DNA of 64,000 bases from Drechslerella dactyloides. Lineage: Eukaryota > Ascomycota > Orbiliomycetes > Orbiliales > Orbiliaceae. The stretch is from positions 4,216,001-4,280,000 of the forward strand of contig JAGTWJ010000017.1 in NCBI GenBank assembly GCA_020064725.1, read 5' to 3'. The notes beneath the pieces were generated by a model. That model was not told the DNA's origin, searched no databases, and was given only the letters and a program-made list of their open reading frames with translations. Shown one piece after another: positions 34,251 to 46,153 of the stretch (within the stretch, counting starts at the first letter, position 1; each line of letters starts with the position of its first letter). The position numbers and the translations under genes are program-made.

Positions 34251-37200
34251 CTGTGTGAAGAGAGTCGAAACAGTGACAAACCCCCGCTTCAACTCTCAAA
34301 CTGGTTTAGTTACTGGGTATGCGTGGTAAAATAGCTCGAGGGTATCTCCGGCGTTTACTCGCAAAGAACGGGATAGCGGAAAGAAAGCAAGGAGGAGCGA
34401 GGAGGATATGGTAGAAAATAGACTGGCGTTGGACTCGAGCTGAAGCTTGGTCTGTTTGTCGCGTCTGTAGGTGAAAGATGAAACCCCGAGAGTGGAAGCG
34501 GAACGGCAACAGGATTCGAAAACGGTAACGACTCCCGACTGGGCGCGAGTGGTCACTGGAATTCGAGATTCCGCAGGTTTTCGAGGGGTGTCAGGCGAGA
34601 GACAGCTGGATATCGTGTGAGGATACGCTAGGCATTCAGCAGAGGGGTCGGCCCCAGGAAAGCTCTTCTGACGTCGGACTCGGCAGGATCGATAACGATA
34701 ACAGGAGGCTGCCAAAAGCGATTCGCAGTTGCGTGAGAGCTCGAGAGCCGGTAAGTCGGGACCGCAGAAAACCAGCCTGCTAGCGGGACCGATGAATAAT
34801 CACAAGCCCGGAGCAGGATCAAAGGTACTGGCGGTGGAAGAGCACATGCAGGCCGGCCGGAGAGTCGGCGGATTGCAGACTGGTCGAGATGGCGCCGCAG
34901 ACGAGAACCGCGGCAGGCAAACCGCAGGCGGATGAGCTGGCAGCGATGATACGATGGGGGGAACGGGACGGGCCTGGGAGGGGCAAACGTCGTCAACCGG
35001 CAGAGAGAAGATACAATACCACCGCAATAACAGAGCGATAGTAAATACTACGGTGGAGGATAGGAAGACGCGCAGACGGCCGAACTGACGTCGGGCGAGA
35101 CGATCGTGCGGGTGAAACCGTGATCGATGGCCTGGCCACGGGATGCTGCGCTGTGCATCCTGCTCCGCTGTCACGGCCCTGCCAGCAAACAAAACTGCCT
35201 ATCTCGTCTGGATCTTTGCAGTTGGCCCCCCCCGCAGAGAGCTCTCCTTCGACACCATTCTCGCAGTCGACCATGCATCCACACCTCATTAGGATAGTAC
35301 GTAGTACTATAGTGCTTCACTTGCCATATTGGCGTTGCTGTGATCAGGTATATTGCGATATCCATATGTTCGTTGTGATCGCGCGGTCAACAGCGTCTGT
35401 GGTCCAGATCTCGACGTCGAATAGTTCGCTGACTCCCGCCACTGCAGTTGTTTCCCATGGATCCGTCATCATGCATCACCGCCACATAGGTGGATTCCGA
35501 ATCAAAACGGAAGGCCGAATCTCTACAGAAGGCGGCAACGGTTTGCTCCTTGTGGACGTCATACGAAATGCGACCATACATCCCAAAGGCACGTTCGGCT
35601 ACCGGCTACATTTGTCGTTATCGGCATGCGTCCTTGCTCGGTAAGTGGCGAAGCAATGCATCCACGATCCCGCATGTGTGTACCAGTGGCGGCTCGAATA
35701 ATTAGCCCAAGCCGGCCTTGTTCAGCCACAGATTTAACAAGGTTATACAACCCGCCCACTTGTGCTTCACCGGCTGCCAGAAACACCATCCGACAAGTTC
35801 ATCCATGGTATCGGGTTCGAAAGCAAGCTTATAAAACCCCCAGCAGCCAGCGTCCGATTGACAGCCAGCCAACCAAGCACGCAAGTAATATAATAATATA
35901 TCCGTGCCGTCGAACCAAAATATATAAATTAAAACTGTTATACTCAACTGCAAAGCGCTACGAGTCGGCGTGCGGAAATTACCAATCCCCAACGGCAACT
36001 GGTATCGAGCTATCACCCGCATTACCAGCCCAAGATCGGTAGCTATAGCGTGCAGGCGCGTATAAACGGCGCCGAGATATAGATGTCCATGGAGACAACC
36101 AAGCACACCATCTCATCCGAGCTGTGAAGTATACTACTTCGTATCCTTCATTGCATATCGGCAGCGGATTCAAAATCCGGAGCCCGTGAAGAATCGGCCT
36201 TTGCGGCATAACACATCTATACGTATGGAATACGATCTGGCGCTCCAGCTGGCGAGTTAACCGGACAGCTTGCATATCTGCACTTGCATGATGTTTAACG
36301 TAAATGTCAACGTTACCGCGCGTTCGGCATTGCACTGCATTGCATCGCATGATTGATAGCTGGCTCTGCCGTACCTGCACAGGCATATAGTATATTATGG
36401 CACCTTTTGAAATTGCCATACCGCCCAAGCTCCACTACTATCTTGTCTTACAGTCGATATGCAATTGTATACCTTGGAGGCAGAGATCACTGTGATGTGG
36501 TAGATTAGATGTTCTTTGGTGTATTTTCATTGCATTAAATTTACTCAATCAATCTTATTTTTCTTCCTTGGGGATTTCCGTGTTCTTGATCATCCAACAT
36601 ACGTGTATAGAACATGTGCTTAAATTTTATACTATAATTTAGCTACAGCGCCTGGCATCGAGGCTAGGTAAGGGGATTACATCGATTGACATTGAGCACG
36701 CTCTTTCGCAATTGTTGCATAGACGCATTCGACGGATTGAGTTGCAATTGAAAAGTTATATATGGGAAGCCAGAACGCATACCCTGACACAGATAGGCGT
36801 ACCTAAATGCCTGCTTAGTGATCAGGGTAAATGCCCGATTCCTAAGTGGTGAAGCACGTGCAGCTCGAAACATGCAAATGAAGATGAAACAATCGTGTCA
36901 TGAAGGAGGGTCGCAATGGTCTATAATACCAACTGGCCGACATGTAGACACATATTGATGGAAAAGTCTGAAGTGGGTCCAGTAGATTTCTTGTACATTT
37001 GCATTTCCATGTAGATACCTAATTTTTAATATCTCTATAACTAGGTGAGGCACCGATTTACTGATTCTCTAGATCGAGATTACCGCCATTCGTTTCGGGC
37101 GAGCTTTCGCGACGTGTACCTGTTGAGTATACAGACTAAGTAGATATTGACGTTGTAAATTTTTTGGCTATGGGAGGGGTTGCGCAGGGCGTCTAGTTTA

Positions 37201-37699
37201 CGAAGCAAGGGGTCGCGTATAATCTCGTATATGGTGACATGATAGTGGTCTTCCGCAGATCTAGCTGATTTTTGATTTGACTATCCATTTCGAATTCCTC
37301 CAAACATACACGAGTCGAACAGTAAAATCGATCTACACCACTTGAATTCAATTTAGAGAATTCTAGAAATCCAACCGGTATACTATCTTCAAATCTTATC
37401 TCAAGACTGACATGGATTTGTCTCTTGATTTATAGGCCAGCGGGCCAGCCAGCCAGTAAAGGTCGGCCAATTGATAATTAATTTCCAAGATATATCACCA
37501 GTTAAAAATATATTAAGCCAAACGTGGAACTGTGCACGTGGGTTTGGCTTGCGAGACCAAGCCAAATCATCAACAGCTAAATAATCGAACGTTCGAACGC
37601 TCTACACGTATAATACGGTATAGCAGGTAATTTACAACAAAGTGTGTATAACGTAATACGTAGATACATCGATAACAAATTACATGTCGGCCCTCACGA

Positions 37700-37940
37700 G
37701 CTCGCATGTACATGTACATGCACACCCCTGCCGGTTTCAAAAAATATCTGCTGATATCATGATAGTTCGATCGCGATCGACCGATCAAGGAACCTACTCG
37801 CCCAGGTATCATGGCGTTTCAGGTCTGCAGACCGGAGCTCAACCTTGGGATTCCAGTAGCTCCTCCAATTTCACATCAGATGGAAGCGTTCGAAGCGTAC
37901 GTAGGCATGTACAATGTACATGTACATACATGTATGTACG
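37700..37940. repeat. GTACAT/ATGTAC palindromic tracts
   Basis: Two clusters, GCATGTACATGTACATGC (37706-37723) and GTACAATGTACATGTACATA...TGTATGTAC (about 37910-37939), are near-perfect alternating palindromes about 200 bases apart. Similar CATGCATGTATGC elements recur at 38648 and 38897. Function unknown; they may form hairpins. Confidence 0.5.
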
Positions 37941-38700
37941 CCGGGGACGCATATTCGAATCCTCATATATGTTGTTATCCTGGTCAGAGACCCTGCACGA
38001 TCGAATATCCAAATGCTGGATCACCACCCTTGAATATTATTCACGAATTTGATAGATATTGCAGTGTTATATTTTGGATTGGATTGGAGTATATATATTG
38101 GCCGGACCGGATCGAATCCCAGGGCTGCCGGATTAATCCTGGCCGCGATATCATGTCTTCCAGAAAAGGTATTCCGGTAGCACAGCCCGTTGAACATAAT
38201 TTTGTAGGCGGCACTTCGCAGGTATAAGCGGTCATTTGCAACCGTAACTAGTCATGTAATTATGGGCGGGCAATCCTATGGATCACTACTGGATTAGTAT
38301 ACTGTCTATCTAGACGATAATCAAATCATGAACCAGCTGGTTCAACACAGCTGTCTCAGACCACGCGACCATGGAAGCTCGGAAACAAAATAGGCGCGAC
38401 CAGATCTGCATTTTGTGAGGTTTAAGGTATGTGTTTGAAGGCACATGCATGAACACCGCTTCGACTGCTGCCCCACCAGCTGCCTTTTGGCAGGTAATAT
38501 CACCGGCAAATAAGACAAAATCTGACTTTCTCGATCTCCCCCCAAAATGCATGGATTGTGGACGCAGCGATTGGCTTAAAGCGCGGCTGGCTCATTCCGC
38601 GATCTGATGGTGCACCGTGTGCTCTGTCCAACGTGCCTCCATGCACGAATGCATGCATGTATGCACGAACGCTTCCTTTCGGGGAAACGCATCGAAGCAA

Positions 38701-38720
38701 CAAAAAAAAAAAAAAAAAAA
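38701..38720 (+). repeat. Poly(A) tract
   Basis: An uninterrupted run of about 19-20 A residues lies in intergenic DNA. No retroposon body or target-site duplication is obvious upstream, so simple slippage is as likely as a retroposed tail. Confidence 0.9.
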
Positions 38721-41700
38721 AACTCATCTTTGAACCAACAGGCCGACGTGCGTGCGGATTGCCCCTTGCATATCTGGGACAAACGGCAGGGATGGTGGCA
38801 TTCCGTGTCTAATACCACAAAGACAGGGCCTCGGCGGCACGGTATTGGGACTGCATGGAAGCTCGTAGTCGACGTGTATGGATGTACAGTACTGTGCATG
38901 CATACATGTACCGTCCATGTTTGTTTGGTTCGGACGTTCCTGCGAGACGGCAGAAATTTTCTCGAAGCCAACATTAACGTTCGCGATTGTTCCTTGAAAT
39001 CATGGGAACGTAAGGTGGAAGTCAAACGGCATATTCAACATATCTTGCACCGTACGCGTGCATAACGTTATTTGCGCACTGGCTGCGCCAATCTGCGGTG
39101 TGGCTTTTTGAGATTTTAGATTTGTCGATTGTTAGAGGGAGGTGCACAGGGCACCAGTGCACCAGTCGATCGTTAACGTTCCTTAGCTGTGGCTTGCTAT
39201 TTGTCCTAATATCCTAATGGCGTCGTTCGGATAAGCGTGGTGGTGGTGGAGGACCGGCTCCAATCCCACAAAGGACACGAACACGCATCGGGTATTGGTC
39301 AAGGCTTGCGACTTGGGAGCTCGAGACGTTATCGTGGTGCGTCTTTAGTATCAACTGACGTCAAGCGTCCAAGCAAGGTCTCAAAAGTGCGTTTTGGGCT
39401 GTGTTCAAAAAAAGCGACGATGTCGATTGGCCCGTTCCCTTCGCATCATCATCTCATCCAACTTTGTATCACGGCGGACGAACGATTGTGCAACGAATTC
39501 AGGGGTGCTAAAACGGCAGCCTTTCATCTCAGGAACCGCATTGCACAGCAGGTACGGATTGGCAGTTACCGTCCGTCGCAAAAGAAACGAACCATCCAGA
39601 TGGCAGCGTTTCTCTCGCCAAAATGCAATGCAATGCACCGCTCTCATTGGTGGAACGCGGTTTGATTGGCTGCGGGTCGTCTGGGGGGTTGTGGTCCAAG
39701 AGCAACGGCGAGCCGGCCACGGAAGGGAGGTTCGAATTCTGCTGGTTCCTGAAACGATTACGACTGTCAATTGTGCGTTTGACGTGCCTGGCCAATCGCC
39801 GGCGCGATCTCGCGTGGTGCGGCCATGAATTCAGGTGAACTGACGGTCAGCCGATTCGATACGCGATGACCTGACAATAATCGACTGGCACCCCATTGAC
39901 ATCGAGTTTTAAAATATCCTCGTGCAGACGGCGTCAGCCAATGCCGTGGAGCGTCGAGCGTCGAGCGAGAGCTCGAGCTGGCACGCGACAGCCAGAAGCC
40001 AATCTTTGTCCGCCAGGGAGCTCGACGAGCCACACCACGGGTAATGTTGTGAGGCGTGTTTGAGGTAGATGGCCGGGCCTGCCTCCTTTCTCATTAGCCT
40101 CGCTGGAGCGTTATTTCTTGTCGATGGCCGGTTTGGACAGGAGGCCAGGATTGGAATTCGGACTTGTAACAGGATCTGCGCAGGTTGGCCGGCGGCCCCG
40201 GCCTTCGAGAGAGGTTATCGGCTGTATCGACGAGAGAGACTGGCTGCGGTAAGAAGGTCGTCTCGCGAAGGTGCATCCATGTCGTAGATACGGTGATTCC
40301 ATGGTCTTACCTCGTTCTATGTAACGCGCCTGCTTGCAATTGCCATTGACGATGCAGCGGCATGGCAGTCGTGACGTTCGTGGAAGATATAATTATAAAC
40401 CACGCTGCGACCCCGCCACGCAGGCACACCTTCGTGCTCCGACGACGACTCCATAATTATCTCATCTCAGCTGCACGTCGACTTGCACTTGGACCGTGAC
40501 GAGCGAACGCCAACCTGCCCAAACCGTTCCTGGAGGCCGCCTTTGATCTGGCTAGCTCCGAGCGAGTCGTCTGCGATCCCTGCTGTGTCGGCGTCGGTGT
40601 TCTGCCTGCGGTCGAGTCTTTGAGCACATTCGAGCGTGCTAGCGGGCGTTGGTGTGGCTCGATGCTTGCTGGCTGGTCTGGCACCCCCCCTCGCAAATTG
40701 CCCTGTCCAGTTTAGTTGCGGCCGTTCCTCTCTGCATTCTCCACCTTGCTTCCTGAACCTCATTCTGCGATAGATGCTCTCAACTTGACTGCTAAGTTGT
40801 TTTACTTTTCTTGACTCTCTCTTGATTAATTTTGTTTTGCTATCTCGTTCCACTTTGCAGACATATTTGGCTTTCCTCTGGACCGGCTCTGGCCTTTTCC
40901 CTTCCTTTACGTGGTCGCTCTTTCTTTCTCCCATCGCAGCTCGAGAACGGTGGCATCCACCTCTCTCCTGGACACATCTGCTTCGATCGAACTCGACAGG
41001 CTCATCGATCTGACCCATTCGCCTTCGTCAAGGCTGTCAAATTCAACGTCAATTATAGTTACGACAGCCTCAGCTGTCACTCTCCTTGCACTGCCGGCTT
41101 CCGTCGACTCATTCTCGCTGTCCTTTGTTCGAATTCGATTCCGACCTCCGTCTTGGAAGAGCAGACCACATATTGCCCCGGACTCCCACGGCGGACTGCT
41201 GCAAGTGGCACAGAAACAGACGTCGACCAGCGATACAATTACAAATCCAATCAGCTTTCCAATTCGAACGGTCTCGAGCCGAGTTGCACACGGTTCCCTC
41301 GCAGGGCTAGGCAACTTCGTTGCGGTTGGCGGGTCTGCGGTTTGCTGTTTGACAAAAGCTGTGCTTCGACCGCCGCTTCGCTTGATCCCTCGCGCTCTAG
41401 ATCCGGCGATTCGCCAGCAGGGCTCAGCGAGTAGCTAGCTATCCTGGACGGACGGACTTGAGTGACTGACGGGCGCACATACATATTGCACATTACATTG
41501 CATTACATTAACGTTACGTCCGGCGCATGAGCTTCGGAGACGTCTGCATCCTAGTTCCCGCTGCCTGACAGAAAAGACAGGCGAACAGGCAGACACTAAC
41601 AGTTTACATCCATCCGGTCCATTCACTCACGCGCAGCTGCCTGCGGTTGCCACACGTCCAGACGGCGGATTTTACGTTCACAGTCGGCGCAGGAGACATA

Positions 41701-42280
41701 TATATATATAAGGAAGAAGGAAAGGCAAAAGGCAGCGAACGACCACGCTACTTAGCGCCTGGGAGCGATCCGACTGGAGATAAAAACTCAAACGCTGGGC
41801 TACTCGACTGCTAGTGCTGCTGCTAGCGGCATCTTTTCTTTTCGTCCCGTCCCCGGTTGCTGGCATCTGCAGCGGACCTTGCGAGTCGACTCGATTCACA
41901 CACACTAAAAAGACCTACCCCTTCACGGATTCTCGATTGTCGGCACTGCTGCACGGAAGTCTCAGGAAAAGCCCGTGGACGCCCGTGGAGTTTGGCGCAC
42001 CTCTAGCCTACATATTATTATTTGGGGCGGCGGGCGCTTGATGGATGCCGTTCGAGGGCAATCATTATTATTGAAAGGACCAGCTGCAGCTTAAAATAAC
42101 CATTTTGTGCTCCCCTCCTCTCCAACGCAACCTCCTGGAGTTTAAATGCCAATATCCCCTCCTCGGCCCCCCCCGCAAATTACTCGAGGGTAAATATTAC
42201 GCACGATATTAGAACTAAAATAAAATCACGAACGGCTGATCGGTCGATATTGAGCCTGCACGTGCGAGATTGTGTCGACA

Positions 42281-45084
42281 ATGATGGAAGGACAGACGAG
42301 AGAGCGCTATGGCCGCCCGCGGTCATCGCGCCCCAAACAGCTTCCTAAGAGCTTCCTGGACGATGACGGCGACGACTGGAGCAGGAAACAACAGCACTCC
42401 GCTCCTCTTGGCGGCGGCGCTGGCAGGGTCAGCAGCCGTCGTGGCAGCAATACAGTGGGGCCGAAGACTGCGGGTGCAAAGGTCCCCTCGACATTCCTGG
42501 ATGACGACGACGACGGTGATGATGAGAAGTTGTGGGTGCAGAGGACGCGGGGGAGACATGGACATACCCGGGGCAGCGAGGGCTGGCGACTGTCTATCGA
42601 TGCGGGGAAATCGTTCTTCAAGGATATCGGTTCGGCTTTGATGTCAGGCCCGGCGGCAGCGACGGCACCGTCTTCTGGAACGACGACCCCCAAGGAAGAG
42701 GCGGGTCAGGATAGGGGCACCGAGCGACGTGCCCGTTCTCAATCGATTGCTAGGTCACGATCGAGATACCGGAAGGCAGCGCCGCCACCGAAAATCCAAA
42801 CCAACACTGAGGCTGCCCCTGCGAAACCTCTTACCGCCCCTCTATCGTCGCACTCACGCTCTGCCAGCACCGCGAAGCCATCTACGGCACCACCGACAAA
42901 ATTGGCACACGAACCGATCCCCCTTGATCTCTACCGACAGTATGTTACACAGTTGCCGTCGTCTCATAACACGGCTGCCGACCCGGTGTCCGATTCATTC
43001 GACTCTGGCCCGAAGACGTCTGGGTCCGACAGCACGAGCTCGTCGAGTGACGGGTTTGCGGGCGGGAACGAGCCTGCTAGGTTCGTTCCCAGATCAGCAC
43101 ATGAACCATTTGATCCGAACAGAACAACGGTAAGTGGCGGTTAAATTTGCGGGCGGCAGGTGCATTTTTGCTAACTTTTTGGGCTTTTTAGAAGGTGATG
43201 ATCGTTCTATCGAAGAAACGGCAGGAGGTTTACAACTTTAAGCACGACACCACTGTCGGAGATGTCTTGGACTGGGCTTGCAAGAAGGAGACGATGACGC
43301 TGCGTGGGGCTGCCATCCTGATCGAGCGGCTGCCTGGTTTTGGCTTCGAGCGGGCGCTACACGAGTCCGAGCTGATAACAACGGTCATTGATGCGATGGG
43401 CGGTCGCAGGGATGATGCGACCCTTTATCTGGACGTGGACGTTATCAAATCTGGGAACTTACGGTTTAAGCCTGGTGTTAACCACAAGACGGCTCCCGCT
43501 CGCTTGGTCGCCACCTTTTACCACGCCAAAGGGGAAGATGCGAACGTGAAGGTCAAGTCAAAAAGATACTTTTGCCTGGACGATGCCAAGCTCACCATGT
43601 CACGGATGAGCAGCCGGCTGAAGACCGAGAAGAGTTCACATGTCTGCAACGTCATGGACTACGGTGTTTATACCGTTGGGCAGTACGGCAAGAAGCGACA
43701 CTTTGATGTCCCGTCGAAGTGCCAGTACATCATCATCCTGAAAGCTTTGGCGCAGAAGCAAATGTTTGTGGACCAGTCGCGGTTCTTCCACTTTCTGGCT
43801 ACCGACTCCCAGGATCAGTACTTCGAGTGGGTGAAGACTTTGCACGACTGGCGGTCGTATATACACCATACCAAGGAGAAGACAAAAGCGGCGGAGTCGC
43901 ACCTCATTGCTAAGCTGGAAGAAGAGGGTGTTACCAGCTCCGCGGATATGACCGAGACAAAGCTGGCCAGACTCTTGACGGAAACGAAGCTCACGCAGGG
44001 AACTAAGAAGAAGGATGGCGTCACGTCTCCTGTTCTCATGTCGCCGGCCATGATATCGCCAAAGAGCCAAAGCTCGGGGCTCGTCCACGGTGCGAAGAAC
44101 GCACCGACGTATCAATCGCTCAATGACAAGGCGTCTACCAAGGGCAGCGAGGCACCACCTAACGGTGACGAATTCTTGTCAACGGGGCTGCTAGGCGCGG
44201 CGTATGATAAAAAGGTGGAGATCCGAAATATTGTCAACACCATGGACATCGCAGCTCCCAAGTCTAGCGGGCTCGAGCGGAAGGGTACGCTGATACAAAG
44301 GGCTGGAAACCGCCGGGAAGACGCGCAAAATAACCTCTACACGATGCCCAAGGCGCCCAAGACGCCAGTCCGTGAGCGCAGCAACGGCGAAGAACGCGGC
44401 CGACAGGGCTCTCGGAAGGACGGCGAGATGACGTTCTACCGCGATGAAACTACGAGCCCGCAAAACAGACTTCAAAGGCTGGGTTCCTCGCATGGCGGGC
44501 CGAGCGGCTCGAACACTTCGCCGACCGGCATGCCTGGGCAGCCCAAGCCGCTGCTAAGCTTCGATGTGGATGATGACGAAGCCTTCCGTTACAAGAAGAA
44601 GATCACTGGTCACGGCGTGGAGGTGGACCGCAACGCCGGGCCATTGATCAGCCATGCGACGGAGCCTGCGCATGCGAACGCCATTTCCCGCAGCATCTCC
44701 ACGCGGATGGGGCCTGGCAGCAGGAACGTGGCCGCCGGCCAGCGAGCACGCAGCGCGACGATGAGGGCGACGTCGACGAAGAAACGGTTCGAGATGGAGC
44801 CGTCATTCGAGCCGACGTACGACCCGACCCTGAAGGCCACATCGACGAAGAAGCGGTACGATATCGAGCCTGCGTTTGAATCGACGGGGCTGCTGGCGTC
44901 GGTGCCGAACAATTCGCAGCATGGACACGGAATCGCGACAGGGCGCCACGGGGCGTCCAAGCCGCTGCTGAACATGTCGTTGAACAGCAATTTCGCGCCG
45001 GGGAGTCTGCTGGAGCAGCAGGAGCGGGTACGTGAGGGAGGCCCGGGGTATAAGAAGACGACAATCAGCCGGGAGGTGTGCTAG
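42281..45084 (+). CDS. RA and PH domain signalling protein
   Basis: Exons 42281-43129 and 43192-45084 join to 913 residues. The ATG at 42281 is the first true Met; the frame opens slightly earlier only with GTG. Residues 1-280 are disordered, with acidic patches PKSFLDDDGDDW and PSTFLDDDDDGDDEKLW. Then comes a ubiquitin-like Ras-association domain (about 284-375: KVMIVLSKKRQEVYNFKHDT to TLYLDVDVIKSG). It is followed by a PH domain (about 390-510: PARLVATFYHAKGEDANVKV, KRYFCLDDAKLTM, FHFLATDSQDQYFEWVKTLHDW, with the conserved C-terminal Trp). The rest is a long disordered tail with two similar blocks (ATSTKKRFEMEPSFEPTYDP and ATSTKKRYDIEPAFEST). RA-PH pairs occur in Grb7- and lamellipodin-type adaptors that link small GTPases to membranes and actin. 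In fungi a role in polarity is likely but unproven. Confidence 0.85.
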
Positions 45085-46153
45085 CTGGGAATCAGTTGGC
45101 CATAGTACCTCTGCAGCTTTGGATGAGATGAGATGATATATCGTAATGTCTGACGAACGACTGTCTGCGCATGGGGTCCTTTTCTAGATTCTTTCTTTCT
45201 TTCTTTCGAACGTTTTTCGTGCTTCCTTCTGCATGTGTGGTGTGAGGATCGGGGCGTTTCTGCTGTGTCTGTGTACCTGTACATACCGTATACCTGCATT
45301 TCTTTACATTTTACACCTGGATATAATACATCCGCGAATATACTCAAATACAGTCAATCAAATGCTGCTAGGGAGCGGCTTCTGGCCCGCCCGCGAGACA
45401 ACATGAGCGTGTATGAGAAGTATTCTAGAAGTCGAGCCAGAAGCAACTATTGGCGGGATTGGCGACGGCGCCAAGCCTGCGGACTAAGCAAGGATTCCCG
45501 GCTTGGCGCAGGGCGGTCGCGGCGAGAGGCTCCCCCCCGAATTTCGAGCCCGACTTTTCTTCTCGATGATGCCCTGCTACTTATCCACACAAATTCCATC
45601 AGCCTCCTGCTCCCTTCCCCGACGTATCGGCCAATCAACCCGCTCCTTCGACCGGCGTACCCCTCTCCACGGCGGGAGCTCTTCGTCCTTCTTCTGCCTT
45701 CTTTCCGTGCCCGTTTTTAATATTTCAATTCGCCTGTTTACCAATTAATTGCCATCCCACGCGGACGCTCGCGATACACTTATACCTGGTCGTCTTTGGC
45801 GCGTTTGCGAGAGGGCATCCCGCCATCAACCTTCCACGGACATCACACGTTCCTTGACGTTACCGCCTACCGCGTCGCATCGCATCGCATCGCATCGCCC
45901 GAGCCGACCGATACTCATCGACCGTTCACGTTCCGCACGTGCCTTCGTCCCCTCCGGCCACCGACCGCGGCAAACGGTGTAGCTACCTGCTGCTCGTTCG
46001 ATACCCTTCGCCTCCCTTTCGCCCTCTTCGCGTGCCATTCTTCGACGAACTGGTGATGACCGAAGGGCGTGGGATATAGAGTAGTAGTAGTAGTGTGTGT
46101 GTGAAGGTAGACGTAGCAGCGACTGGCCGGTACACCATCCGCATTCGCCCAAG
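45085..46153. other. Promoter and leader of TRA1
   Basis: The first part (45085-45360) is the RA-PH 3' flank with a TTCTTTCTTTCTTTC run at 45191. The second part is C-rich and holds a GCATC pentamer array (45868-45897) and a GTAGTAGTAGTAGTGTGTGTGTG tract at 46082-46103, just before the start. No coding frame is convincing. Confidence 0.4.
45866..45898. repeat. (CGCAT)n pentanucleotide array
   Basis: About six consecutive CGCAT units lie about 260 bases before the TRA1 start, inside its promoter or leader. Confidence 0.85.

Larger units (their letters stand above)
34251..42280. other. Eight-kilobase region without a defensible gene
   Basis: It starts with the unplaced GID7 start and promoter (34251-35100, GC-rich). 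35.4-38.2 kb is AT-rich with short frames. 38.2-41.4 kb is GC-richer, with several long overlapping frames on both strands (for example 40832-41434, 40911-41438 plus; 40907-41314 minus) that conflict and match no family. The part from about 40.8 kb onward may be a long 5' leader and promoter of the RA-PH gene at 42281. I found no tRNA-like B box. Visible simple sequences are an A19 run at 38701-38720 and a TA run near 41699. Confidence 0.4.

Noticed and set aside
35559..36106. Minus-strand frames of 76-134 codons
   Set aside because: They overlap other open frames and show no domain, signal peptide or splice pattern; not strong enough to call.
38100..38125. GGATCGAATCCCAGG resembling a tRNA B box
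   Set aside because: No A box, anticodon stem or acceptor stem could be folded around it.
40832..41438. Overlapping plus-strand frames of 175-200 codons and a minus frame of 135
   Set aside because: All three are open together in GC-rich, Ser/Arg-heavy sequence with no conserved motif, so they look like composition effects or a leader, not genes.
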